Below, piece by piece: positions 7,004-15,493 of a stretch of DNA of 27,438 nucleotides; within the stretch, counting starts at the first letter, position 1; each line of letters opens with the position of its first letter. Both the position numbers and the translations under genes were made by a program. Below the pieces are notes generated by a model that did no database searches, was not told the origin of the DNA, and worked only from the letters and a program-made list of their open reading frames with translations. The DNA is from Paulinella micropora (lineage: Eukaryota > Cercozoa > Imbricatea > Euglyphida). Where the stretch lies: contig BJOX01000102.1 of the NCBI GenBank assembly GCA_009731375.1, positions 698,810 to 726,247 on the forward strand, written 5' to 3'.

Positions 7004-9366
7004 TTAGCACAATTGCATAAACCGCGTGATCCGAGCGGCTGGTGTAGGATCAGCCGTATCAAGGGCCGCAGCGGCATGACTAGCGAAGCGGTAGGAAGCC
7101 TTCACGGAAAAAATGGAATCGAGCGTTCCGCGCCAAAAACTGGGCCGGCGCAGTTCTTCGGCATGGTGCTGCAAATTTGCCGCGAAAAATTCCACGGCTT
7201 GTCGGCGTAACCGTTCGGCTCTGGTCTCGCGGGGCAGCTGTTTAAGCGTGGGCGGGATGACGTATTTCAAGTCACCCAGGACCCGTGCGTAGTCCGAGGC
7301 CAGCTTTTCGCCCTGTTGCACAATGGCTTGCACAATCTTCACCAAGTCCGGCTCGTGCAGGGACGGCGCCGCCTTGCTCATCACTTTCACCTTGTCGTAG
7401 AACATCTGCGTCTTGAGATTGCTGAGTCCTTCGTCCTTGTTTTCGTACTCGAGCGTGTGCCCCAAAACCCGGCTAAAAAACACCGGCCGGGCCACGAGCG
7501 AATGGTTTCCGTAGAGCTCCCAGGCCACATTGGCGTAGATGGCTCGCAGCAGGTGAGGGCGGCTGATGCGGAACTCGCTCTTGGAGCGCTCTTGGTAGAG
7601 GTGTGTCAGGTCTTCGAACGTATTCTTAAAGCCGCCACCTTTCAGGGCCGCGCCCACTTCGCTGTTGGGCATCACTTGGCTGGGCCTGTCGATGTTCTTC
7701 TTGTGGCCCGCAACCACCAGACTTTGCATCCACGGCAGCGTGCTGACCTTCATCTTCTTCGTCGGTGGCATGGCAATGGGCTGGTCATCCTCTTCCGCCA
7801 GGATCTCTGCCCGGTGCGAGGTCCAGCTCAGGTAATCGGACTTGGGCCTGTCGCCTTTCAGCAGCATGCTAGCGCCCGGCGCCATCTTGGCCCGGTGCTT
7901 AAAATGGTTCTCTGTGCCAAAGATCAGGTGGCGCCAGATCCTCAGTACACCGGTCGCCGAGGCCGTGGGCAGGGCGATGGGTTTGCCGACATAGATAGAG
8001 TCTTGGTAATCGCTCTGGTCGTCCGGGTCTTTGAGGGGGTCTGCGCCTTTTTTCGCCGCCCTAAGACAAATCAGACATGTTCAGACGAGTATATAGATTA
8101 GGTATATTACCTGTGCTGCAAGACATGCTTTTGGCGGCCAATCTCCGTGAACGTCATATACTGGTCGTCCTCCACCGGGCCAAATTCGCTAAAGCGCCAC
8201 AGCTCGGACATTCTGCACCCGAGGATAGACAGCAACAGAAAGGACTGCAGGGCCCACAGCGGGTGTCTCTCGCTGGGCGCAAAGGGGCCGTCGTTGGCGC
8301 GCTTGGCTTCCGGGTCCTCGAAGCAATCTGCCTCCGCGAGCATGGCTCGGTAGAGCTCGTCCAAGAACGCGCACCAGGGGTCCAAGTAGAGCACGTGCCT
8401 CTTCTTGAGGTTCTTCATCAATTTCTTGCCGGTCTGCTGAACTCCTTCCGAACTCGCGTCCCTGTCACGAAAAAGCGTCCCTTCCGTAAACCACTTGACC
8501 ACGAAGTCCTCGCCCCAGACACAGCGCGAGGGCTGTTCCTTGCCCTTCTGGCTCTGTTGCTGGGTGGCTAGGATCAACCAGTTGCTCCGGAAAAGGCCGT
8601 AGTCTTGTCCTCTCGCGGAGAGGTTGGGCTTGGTAGCGTCGACCAGGTCGTTTATGAAACTCACAAACTGGTCCACGTCTTTGCGGAGCCGCAGAAAGGT
8701 CATGCAATAAGCAAGCAGACACTTGGTGAACGGCCCGGCGCTGAGATTTGGCAACCCCAGCTTCACCCAGCCGTCCTCGTCACCGAAGAGGAGCTTGCGA
8801 AGGGTCGTGTTTCTGCCCTTGGCCAGGTCGGCGGAGCTGCTAGGGAACAGCAGGCCGCCCCCTGGCTTCTCTACAATGACAAAGTCCACTTTGCCCGCGT
8901 GATGGCACGAAACCATGTTTTCCTTGTCCAGCCCGCTGTCCTTGAACCGTTTGTACGCGTACAGGACGTCATCGAGCTCTCCGTCTTCTTTCACCATGAA
9001 TTCGCTCCAGTGGCCCTTGCGCGACTTGATGACCTGGGCCAGAACGGGCGAGGCGGCGTGCCGGGCGGGGTCGACCCCGAGCGAGTACAGGTGCGCCCTG
9101 TCCAGCACCTCGTCCCGGTAAGAACGGAGGAGATCCAGCGCGGCCACAAAGTTGTCTCGTAGGTCCGCCCACTCCTGCGGGCTCATTTTCGTCTTGAGCG
9201 GCAGGCGTTCCCAGACCGGCACCGGCTTCTGGCCGTCACGGATTTCTTGTAGTGTGGTGTTGTTAAAGGCGTCAACCACCTGCTGGGGCGGGGCATCGCT
9301 CATGGTTACCACTTTGAGGTGGCTGGGCTCCGCGCCAAGCCGGCCACTCGCCACCCATTTCACCAT
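7004..9366 (-). CDS. Tyrosine recombinase, telomere-resolvase-like, two exons
   Basis: The exons are 9366-8111 and 8060-7004, joined across a 50-nt GT-AG intron to give 770 residues. The splice is supported by the intronless copy at 5164-5652. Visible catalytic motifs are the first Arg in LGCRMSEL (R385), HLLR (H588, R591), RVLGH (H620) and a candidate nucleophile Tyr in QMFYDKVKV (Y640). This is the order of a tyrosine recombinase, although His to Tyr is 20 residues rather than the usual nine or so. The HLLRAIYANVAWELYG segment, the YxKxKV-like end and about 130 residues after the Tyr resemble protelomerases (telomere resolvases), which cut a palindrome and leave hairpin ends. The specific subfamily is inference; integrase is the alternative. 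The gene follows VLTF3 by 14 bases. Confidence 0.7.
8061..8110 (-). other. 50-nt spliceosomal intron in the recombinase gene
   Basis: On the minus strand it begins GTAATATACC and ends TTGTCTTAG. Removing it joins CAG CAC AG to GGCGGCG in frame (phase 2). The near-identical copy at 5164-5652 has exactly the joined arrangement, with CGG in place of AGG at the junction. Without splicing, the upstream frame stops at the TAA inside the donor. CTAAT and CTGAT inside could serve as branch sites. Confidence 0.9.
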
Positions 9367-9380
9367 GGTCTTCTTCCTCT

Positions 9381-10285
9381 TTAATGACTAGATGATACAA
9401 GATTTGTTTTTTCAGCAATAGCCACAACACCCACGGCCGGCGTCTTTTTCTTTTTTTTCTTTTTCTTTTTCTTCTTCTTGGCGTGCGGGCCAGACAAAAG
9501 ATGGCTCGCGAGCGGGCGCGCGAGGCCGCTGCCGTTCAGTGAGCCAGTCAAAGGGATGAAATCCCAGCCTTGTTCTTCGCACACCAGAGCGAACATGGCG
9601 TTGGCGCGGTGGCGGCTCTCTAACTGCTTCAGCTCTGGCACTTGTGCCGCTAGCTCTTCCTCGCCCAGCAGCAGCAGGAAAGCCCTCAGCAACGTCTGAT
9701 AGCTCACGAAACATCTAAAAAGAAAGACAGACATGAAAAGAAAACAGAGCAAGAAAGCGACCTTCTCTCCCACCCATACCGCTCCCTCAGCTTCTTCAGC
9801 ACTTTGGGCCAGCAGGCGTCGACTTTTTTGAAGAGGCGTTGCAACTCCTCTAGCGTCTCTTGGCTCGGCTCCCGCCGGCCCCGGCCGCAGCCGAGCAGGT
9901 GGCACAGCTGGCTGGCCTTGTCGATGGTTAAAGGGCCTAGCTTCTCTCGGCGCCAGATGTACGCGAGGCGAGCGGGCGTCGGGCTCTGTGCCCGCCACTT
10001 GTGGACCAGGCGCCTCGCCTGTGCTAACAAGGCCGGGCTGACAGAACTGGCAGACTGGTTCACCCCACGCAGGTTGAACGTCTCGCGCGTGATCTGTCTG
10101 AACCTGCTCAGTCTCGTGTAGCCGACATGTCTGGGAGGGGCCGATTGCTCTCGGGGCATCTGGCCGTTGACTAGCCAGCATTGCGACGTGTACAGCTCGT
10201 GCTCTGTCTTGACCAGGCCACACTTGGAACAGTACGTACCGGTTGTTGCTAAGCTGAAGGTCCAGACGTGTTCGCAGTGTGACAT
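9381..10285 (-). CDS. VLTF3-like late transcription factor, two exons
   Basis: The exons are 10285-9780 and 9714-9381, giving 279 residues. The N-terminus has a zinc-ribbon-like cluster (CEH, then YCSKCGLV). After the splice the C-terminal half reads CFVSYQTLLRAF...LLG...VPELK...CEEQGWDFIP. This is the pattern of the poxvirus VLTF3 family: FxSY, then a Leu-rich helix, LK, C and a W-x-FIP end. Upstream, LQRLFKKVDACWPKV matches the family segment before it. VLTF3 is a conserved NCLDV factor for late gene transcription. A Lys run (12 residues) and short tail follow the domain. The ATG at 10285 is used instead of a TTG two codons upstream. It is divergent from the VLTF2-like gene and lies just upstream of the recombinase gene. 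Confidence 0.8.
9715..9779 (-). other. 65-nt spliceosomal intron in the VLTF3-like gene
   Basis: On the minus strand it starts GTATGGGTGG and ends in a pyrimidine-rich tract and TTTTTAG. Splicing (phase 2) joins two frames that each hold half of the VLTF3 pattern. Unspliced, the first frame runs on into intron-derived sequence of Ser/Phe-rich character and loses the conserved C-terminal half. Confidence 0.85.
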
Positions 10286-10411
10286 GTACAAAAAATGACG
10301 GCCGGCTAGCGAGAAAGAAATGCAACAGATCTTTGAACCGCGAGCGTTTAAGATTCAAGATTTGAAACACAAGGGAAAAAGGAGGAGTTGCCAGTGACAC
10401 ACGCAAAAAAG
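10286..10411. promoter_or_regulatory. Divergent promoter region, VLTF3-like / VLTF2-like
   Basis: 126 bases separate the two divergent late-transcription-factor genes. The stretch is AT-richer than the surrounding coding DNA and has A-runs next to each start: AAAAAG in front of the rightward ATG and a T-run (AAAAA on the plus strand) just beyond the leftward start. Co-regulation of the pair is inference. Confidence 0.45.
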
Positions 10412-10885
10412 ATGGAGGGCACCGAAGTTTACAAGGGCAAGTGTCTGCACTGTTCCTATGGCTGCGCGCGGGATGACGGCAAGTGGTATGGCTTGCCGAT
10501 AGCCCACGCAGACGAAGAGCTGTTCGTCTGGGGTCATTTTTGTAGTATCGGTTGTGCAGCGGCCTTCGCGGAATATGGGATTGCCGAGACGATCCGTTCA
10601 CGATCAATGGACCTCTTGCACTCGTTCCTAAGAGTCAATCTGCACAAGCAGCTAGTTCAACCGGCGCCGCCGCGCCATGAGCTCGTGGATTACGGAGGAC
10701 CTCTGGACATCTCGGCTTTCAGGGCCGTGGGCCGGGTAGTCAATTGGTACGTGCCGGTGCACAGAAAGGAAACGCAAAAGACGTTTATTAGTAAGCTCGC
10801 TGGTAAAAAGTACATGCTGAGACGCCTTAAGCGCCTGCCTGGCATTCGTCTCTCTTCCGCTTCGTGTTCTTCTTCTTGCGCTTGA
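10412..10885 (+). CDS. VLTF2 (A1L)-like late transcription factor
   Basis: The first ATG, at 10412, follows an A-run; an in-frame TTG upstream is disregarded. The product is 157 residues. The N-terminal half shows C11-x2-C14, then GLP, then FVWGHFCSIGCAAAF with C44 and C48. This matches the zinc-binding core of poxvirus VLTF2/A1L-type factors (CxxC, a short GxP segment, then G-x-FCSxxCaxaY). The C-terminal part is basic. Family role: activation of late genes together with VLTF3. The last 59 bases overlap the end of the convergent PCNA-like gene on the other strand, a sign of tight packing. Confidence 0.7.
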   Translation: MEGTEVYKGKCLHCSYGCARDDGKWYGLPIAHADEELFVWGHFCSIGCAAAFAEYGIAETIRSRSMDLLHSFLRVNLHKQLVQPAPPRHELVDYGGPLDISAFRAVGRVVNWYVPVHRKETQKTFISKLAGKKYMLRRLKRLPGIRLSSASCSSSCA

Positions 10886-11807
10886 TGACCACCCTGCGCT
10901 GTTCTTCCTCCTCGGCGGCGCCGTCGGTGGTCAGGGCGAGGGGCGCCAGCGCAGGCAGGGGAGGCGGCGGTCCCTCGGAGTCTGCCAGAATAGCATACTT
11001 GAGCCATGGACCGCCTTCCCGTTTGAAGACAAGGTGCAGCACATTCGGCGCAGCGCCGACCAAGACTCGACCAGTCTTTTTCTCCTGAAACGCACAACTT
11101 TTAAGCACCTTCTTCAGCGTTTCAAGTGAGTAGACACAGTCGCCGGCCTCGGTAGGTGTCTTCGACAGGTCCGAGCGCAAGAGCGACTCCTTGTCCTCTG
11201 CCAGCAGAGCGATACCGCCAAGGCTGGTGCGTGCCAGCCGACTCGCGTCCACTGCCCTCAGCGATGATTCGGTACAGAGCCTGTCCCCTTCCACGAACAG
11301 ACGGCAATGCGAATTGCTCTTGGAATGATGGCGCACCACGGCATTAAGGGCAGGGCCGCTAACTTCAACTAGACGGTCGACATCAGTCCACTCGGCCGAA
11401 GGTAGAAAAGCCGCTTCTTGGGACACGAGCAGCGATGTCAGGTCGTTGTAGTGCTCGAACGATTTGGCTTCATTGTAAAATTTTACACAGAGCCTGTTGT
11501 CGAGCGCGACGGACAGCTCGAGTGTCATGCCCTCGCGAAACGTGCTCAGCCAGCACTGGATTTCTTTCAGATCGAGCGAAAACACGCACTTGGACGAGTT
11601 GCCACTGAGCGAGACATAGTCGCCGTTAGCGGCGCCCAAAAAGGGTACCACAAACTGAGCAACCAGCCCGTCGGCCGCACTGCACAAGACGATCTTGTCG
11701 ACGGTCGCTTCGACACGAGCCTCCAGCAGCAGCGGGCACAGCGAGTCGAGTGCCCGGCGGAAAGCGACGCCGTTGGACTTGGACCTCCAGAGAAAGCGGT
11801 AGCTCAT
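10827..11807 (-). CDS. PCNA-like sliding clamp
   Basis: The ATG at 11807 directly follows six A residues and is preferred over upstream in-frame starts. The product is 326 residues. The first 260 or so have the two-lobed strand/helix pattern of PCNA: an N-terminal helix (FRRALDSLCPLL) followed by strands (VDKIVLCSAADG), an FSLDL segment, a mid-protein linker, and a C-terminal end (GRVLVGAAPNVLHLVF...WLKYAILAD) that matches the PCNA pattern before the last strand. An unusual tail of about 45 residues follows: a Pro-rich stretch, then a Glu cluster, then a Lys/Arg cluster (KRKKKNTKRKR) that may localise to the nucleus or bind DNA. Role by family: processivity clamp for replication. It is divergent from the ssDNA-binding-like gene. 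Confidence 0.65.
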   Translation of the reverse strand: MSYRFLWRSKSNGVAFRRALDSLCPLLLEARVEATVDKIVLCSAADGLVAQFVVPFLGAANGDYVSLSGNSSKCVFSLDLKEIQCWLSTFREGMTLELSVALDNRLCVKFYNEAKSFEHYNDLTSLLVSQEAAFLPSAEWTDVDRLVEVSGPALNAVVRHHSKSNSHCRLFVEGDRLCTESSLRAVDASRLARTSLGGIALLAEDKESLLRSDLSKTPTEAGDCVYSLETLKKVLKSCAFQEKKTGRVLVGAAPNVLHLVFKREGGPWLKYAILADSEGPPPPLPALAPLALTTDGAAEEEEQRRVVIKRKKKNTKRKRDECQAGA

Positions 11808-11952
11808 TTTTTGGCTGAGTAAATCGTCGCGTTTATTTCCGTTTCTTTTTTCGGGTTTCAAACGGTCGCCATTTAAAGTTTGAGATTTAAAAGAAGTCGT
11901 GTGTATATTCCCTTTAAAGAGAGAGAGAGAGATCCAGGCCAGAATTCAACCA
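11808..11952. promoter_or_regulatory. Divergent promoter region, PCNA-like / ssDNA-binding-like
   Basis: 145 bases lie between divergent replication genes. They are AT-rich on the left (TTTAAA, a T-run), with a (GA)n tract close to the rightward ATG. Nothing more specific is visible. Confidence 0.4.
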
Positions 11953-12690
11953 ATGTCCCTCGTCGTAGACAACAGCCAGGTCAGGGCATTTGACCCAGTC
12001 TCCGACCCCAAAAAGCTCCGCCTGTCGGACGTGCCCAGAACTGCGTATGGGAGCATATTTTCAAATTTGTGCCACGGCGAAAAGAGTCTAACGCTCGTGC
12101 TCCCGGCGCTTCAGCTCAGTTGGGACCCCTCGACGTACGACCAAGGCAACAAGTCAGCCAAGACCACCATTGACCTCGACTTCAAGCACGCGCAACAGTA
12201 TGGCGAAGTGCTGCAGGCGTTTCGGGTGCTGCGTTCAATCGACGAAAAGGTTGCCGACCTCGTGGTGGAACAGCGCGACAAAATTGTTCCTACGATGAAG
12301 AGGGCGGGCCCGATGGCAAAGAGCGACGAGCAGGTCAAGTGCTGCTACCAGCCCTGTACGCGCCTGCGCACTTCGCAAAAGTCCGACCGCGCCTGGGCGC
12401 CGCGCCTGACCGTCACCGTCACGGGAGCTCGGTTCCTCGGAGGCGGAGATGTCTCCACCTTGCAAAAGGGCGACGTGGTGCGAGCGGTGGTGCAAGCTAC
12501 GGCGCTCTGCAGCAAGGGCGAAAAAGTTACACTTTCTTGGCGCGTTCTGCAGATCAGAAAGCAAGAAGCCGGCCTGGGGTACCCGGACCAAGACCTCTCA
12601 GAAAAGCAAGCTTTTGGCGTGTCCCTGTCCGGCGACGAAAGCGGCGAGGGCGGCGCCAGTGCTATGGACTTGTCTGTAGATTTGGTTTAA
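11953..12690 (+). CDS. Putative ssDNA-binding protein (OB-fold type)
   Basis: The ATG at 11953 gives 245 residues. The central to C-terminal part reads as alternating strands with YQPCTR, then APRLTVTVTGARF, then LQKGDVVRAVVQATAL and VTLSWRVLQIRKQE. This resembles the NCLDV family of OB-fold-like single-strand DNA-binding proteins related to asfarvirus CP312R (DUF5871 type). The tail is acidic and Gly/Ser-rich, as in many ssDNA-binding proteins. The location between the clamp and the reductase fits a replication role. The family call rests on pattern and context and is not firm. It ends one base before the convergent reductase gene ends. Confidence 0.5.
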   Translation: MSLVVDNSQVRAFDPVSDPKKLRLSDVPRTAYGSIFSNLCHGEKSLTLVLPALQLSWDPSTYDQGNKSAKTTIDLDFKHAQQYGEVLQAFRVLRSIDEKVADLVVEQRDKIVPTMKRAGPMAKSDEQVKCCYQPCTRLRTSQKSDRAWAPRLTVTVTGARFLGGGDVSTLQKGDVVRAVVQATALCSKGEKVTLSWRVLQIRKQEAGLGYPDQDLSEKQAFGVSLSGDESGEGGASAMDLSVDLV

Positions 12691-12696
12691 TTAAAC
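12685..12696. terminator. Palindrome at the shared 3' ends of convergent genes
   Basis: GTTTAATTAAAC is a perfect 12-bp palindrome that holds the stop codons of both convergent genes (TAA at 12688-12690 and its mirror at 12691-12693). Its core equals that of the palindrome at 6324-6339. Confidence 0.4.
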
Positions 12697-14955
12697 TGTA
12701 CACATGATACACACATCACCGGTACACGACTGCTTGGCACTAGTGGCTGCCTTGGTTCGAAGGTAGTAACAACCGGTCTTCAGGCCTAGTTCCCAGGCAT
12801 AAAAATGACTACTAGACAGTTTGCGTTCGGTCACGTTTTCGAAAAACACATTGAGGCTCTGGGACTGGCACACGTAAGGCCCGCGCCCGGCGGATAGCTG
12901 CAGCTGCGTCTTCATCGGTACTTCAAAGACCGTCTTGAAGACTTGCTTTACGTCCTCTGGTATGGTCGCGATGTTCTGGACAGAGCCGTCGTTTGCCAGG
13001 AGCTGCGCTCTGACCGCTGGGGTCCAGAGGCCTCGTTGTTCAAGCGCCCTGACCAGGTACCGGTTGAGTATAGCATGTTCCCCGGCCAGTGTCCGCCTGA
13101 CCATTAAATTGCTATAGACCGGTTCAAAACTCTCGTTCACTCCGAGTATCTGACTCGTGGACGCCGTTGGCATAAGCGCGACCACCAACGAGTTTCTGAG
13201 ACCATGTGTCTTCATGTCTGCCTTCAGCCTACTCCATCGCTCTGACTTCAGCTCCACGCCCCAGAGGTCCGGCTGCAGCTTGCCCTGCGAGGCGGGGCTG
13301 CCCTCGAACTCCGGGTATTGTCCCCTTTCTTTCGCGAGATCTACGCTGGCAGTGATCGCCGCAAAGTAGATCTCACGCATTACACGGTCATTCAGAGCGG
13401 CGGCTTCGGGGCTCTCAAAACCAAGTCCCAAGATCATGAACAGGTCTGCCAGGCCGCAGATGCCCAACCCAACTGGCCTGTGCTCCAAATTTGACATTTT
13501 AGCCTCGGGGACGGGGTAGGTAGTCAAGTCGATGATGCGATCTAAGGCCCTTATTGCACTGCGCGTGACAGAGTGAAGGAGGCTGATGTCGATTTTCTTG
13601 TCGTCTGTGACGAAGCGGGGCAGGCACAGCGACGCGAGGTTACAGACGGCTGTCTCTTCGGACGAGCTCACTTCCATGATCTCCGCGCATAAATTTGAAT
13701 TCTGAATAACTCCAGTATGCTGTTGATTGCTTTTCGCGTTGGCGTGGTCTCGGTAAATGATGTACGGCGTGCCCGTCTCAATCTGGGCTTTTAAAATGGC
13801 CGACCATAGGTGCCTGGCCTTCACTTTTTGGCCCTGTTGTGTTTTCTCGGCATTTGTGTAGCGAGACTCCCAGAACCTGCCCCATGAATTGTCAAGCCCC
13901 TGGACCTCGGTCGGACAAAACAACGTCCAGTCGCCGTCGTCGCGCACTCGTTCCATAAAGAGATTTGGTATCATCAGCGCTGTAAACAGATCCCGTGCTC
14001 TCGTTTCCGCTGCACCTGTATTCTGGCGCAAGGCAAGGAAGTCGTAGATGTCCTTGTGCCACGGAGGCATGTACACAGCAAAAGCTCCTTTCCTGCGCCC
14101 ACTCTGATCCGCAAAACGCGAGGCTTCGTTGAGAACGCGAGCGAGAGGTACAACCCCCCCAGACCTGCCCCCCGTCCCGTAGATCCTGCTGCCTGCTGCT
14201 CGCACGTTGCCGATAAACAAACCAACACCTCCTGCGTGTTTTGAAATGACAGCGCAGTCCTTCACGGTTTCGAAGATCCCTGTGAGACTGTCTTCTCGAA
14301 CCGGCAACAGGAAACACGAAGCCAGCTGCTGGTTCCGGCGCAGGCCGGCGTTGAACATCGTTGGCGAAGCATGGCTGTACAGGCCAGCAGATAAGAGATT
14401 GTAGGTCTCGCGTATCTTGCGCAAGACAGTGTCGTCGCTTTCTTCCGGGCTGTGGTGAAGCGCCACCGCGATTCGCATGTACAAGTATTGCGGCGTCTCG
14501 CAAATCTTGTCGTCGGCGTCTCTGAGAAGGTAGCCTTGCTTGAGCGTGCTGATTCCGAAGTAGTCGAAATTGAGGTCTCTTTCGGGCATAACTGTCTCGT
14601 TTAAAGCAGCCTGGTGCTTGTCGACAAACACCGAAAAGCTGGGCACCAGCGATAGGCGCAGACAGTCCATCGCGTCCCGAAACGTGACAGGACAACTTTT
14701 TTGGAGGTCACTAGCGACGATTCTGCCACCGAGCAGTGCATAGTCAGGGTGGTACGAGGCCAACGCCGCACAGCTCGAGGCGGCGAGTCCATCCAATTCA
14801 GAGGTCGAGATTCCTTCTCGTATGCCCGCAATTGTTTGTCGGGCCACCTCGACCGCGCTCGCGCCTGGCAGATCAGTTGCGAGGAGCGAGATGCGATGCA
14901 GCACTTTGTCAAAAAAAATCGGCTCCAACGAGCCATCTCTTTTTCGGACTTGCAT
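12691..14955 (-). CDS. Ribonucleoside-diphosphate reductase, large subunit (class I)
   Basis: Complete, 754 residues, close to the usual length. It begins with an ATP-cone-like segment (VRKRDGSLEPIFFDKV). The active site is intact: C214 in LASCFLLP, N421-L-C423-A-E425, C438, the pair Y730-Y731 in GCYYLRT, and redox cysteines at the C-terminus (CIMC near the last residues). It reduces NDPs to dNDPs with a small R2 subunit, which is not in this window. NCLDVs often carry both subunits to supply nucleotides for replication. It ends against the ssDNA-binding-like gene. The start ATG has a pyrimidine-rich leader rather than an A-run. Confidence 0.97.
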   Translation of the reverse strand: MQVRKRDGSLEPIFFDKVLHRISLLATDLPGASAVEVARQTIAGIREGISTSELDGLAASSCAALASYHPDYALLGGRIVASDLQKSCPVTFRDAMDCLRLSLVPSFSVFVDKHQAALNETVMPERDLNFDYFGISTLKQGYLLRDADDKICETPQYLYMRIAVALHHSPEESDDTVLRKIRETYNLLSAGLYSHASPTMFNAGLRRNQQLASCFLLPVREDSLTGIFETVKDCAVISKHAGGVGLFIGNVRAAGSRIYGTGGRSGGVVPLARVLNEASRFADQSGRRKGAFAVYMPPWHKDIYDFLALRQNTGAAETRARDLFTALMIPNLFMERVRDDGDWTLFCPTEVQGLDNSWGRFWESRYTNAEKTQQGQKVKARHLWSAILKAQIETGTPYIIYRDHANAKSNQQHTGVIQNSNLCAEIMEVSSSEETAVCNLASLCLPRFVTDDKKIDISLLHSVTRSAIRALDRIIDLTTYPVPEAKMSNLEHRPVGLGICGLADLFMILGLGFESPEAAALNDRVMREIYFAAITASVDLAKERGQYPEFEGSPASQGKLQPDLWGVELKSERWSRLKADMKTHGLRNSLVVALMPTASTSQILGVNESFEPVYSNLMVRRTLAGEHAILNRYLVRALEQRGLWTPAVRAQLLANDGSVQNIATIPEDVKQVFKTVFEVPMKTQLQLSAGRGPYVCQSQSLNVFFENVTERKLSSSHFYAWELGLKTGCYYLRTKAATSAKQSCTGDVCIMCTV

Positions 14956-14994
14956 TTCGCGCGTGCTTGCATTAATGACACAAGAGAAAAAAAA

Positions 14995-15336
14995 TCATTC
15001 TCTGCTAAAATGCTGGAAGCCAAAGTAGGTAGCCAGCACTGCATCTGTTATCAGTAGTTCTCCTTTCCCAGTAGCTGCGAAAATCAGATAGAGAATCCCG
15101 TGAATCACACGGTTCTCGGCCCACCACACTTTGCCACCCAGGAAGCCTTCTTCTTGTTTGTCCATCACGCCTGATAACCAGACGGCTGCCGGCACGAGCG
15201 AAAGTAGCCTCAATTTATCTTTGGTCGGGCCGGCCGAGTCCAGTGCCACTTTGCCCAGTAAGAACCGGGCGGGTAGGCAACCGGCCGCGAATAATAGAGA
15301 GTTATCTCTAGTAGAAGTCTGTGTGTCTGGTTGCAT
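14995..15336 (-). CDS. Small probable membrane protein (113 aa)
   Basis: This complete frame begins at the ATG at 15336. It has two or three hydrophobic stretches (about residues 43-57, 78-89 and 94-106). Between them lies VWWAENRVIHG, and ITD in the last stretch is a polar residue in a membrane-type context. The pattern of paired Trp, Arg, His and a later Asp is reminiscent of small NCLDV membrane proteins, but no family is named with confidence. It lies 39 bases upstream of the reductase start on the same strand and could be co-transcribed. Confidence 0.55.
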   Translation of the reverse strand: MQPDTQTSTRDNSLLFAAGCLPARFLLGKVALDSAGPTKDKLRLLSLVPAAVWLSGVMDKQEEGFLGGKVWWAENRVIHGILYLIFAATGKGELLITDAVLATYFGFQHFSRE

Positions 15337-15493
15337 GGCTCAATGGATAAAAACCAAGATAGACAAGATTTAATTGTCACAGTTCAAATCCCTCTTGCTG
15401 CTTCCTATGTTTTCTAGGCACACTTTTTTTTGTTTTAATGATTTTTTTGGTAATAACATTTAAAAAATTTTACGGGGAAAAGCCACATTTTTT

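Noticed and set aside
7316-8101. Plus-strand frame of 261 codons over the recombinase exon
   Set aside because: Antisense to a conserved recombinase; the same antisense appears in both copies only because the DNA is duplicated, and all differences are silent in the minus-strand frame.
9381-10607. Single unspliced 408-codon minus-strand frame
   Set aside because: Its upstream two thirds is out of frame with the VLTF3 N-terminal half and looks like noise. The GT-AG splice explains both halves better.
15329-15400. tRNA-like pol III signals: TGGCTCAATGG (A box) at 15336 and AGTTCAAATCC (B box) at 15381, with a GACAA/TTGTC stem and seven-base loop between
   Set aside because: The T-stem and acceptor stem do not pair, position 33 of the loop is not T, and the arm spacing is wrong. 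At most a degraded tRNA-like sequence; more likely chance.
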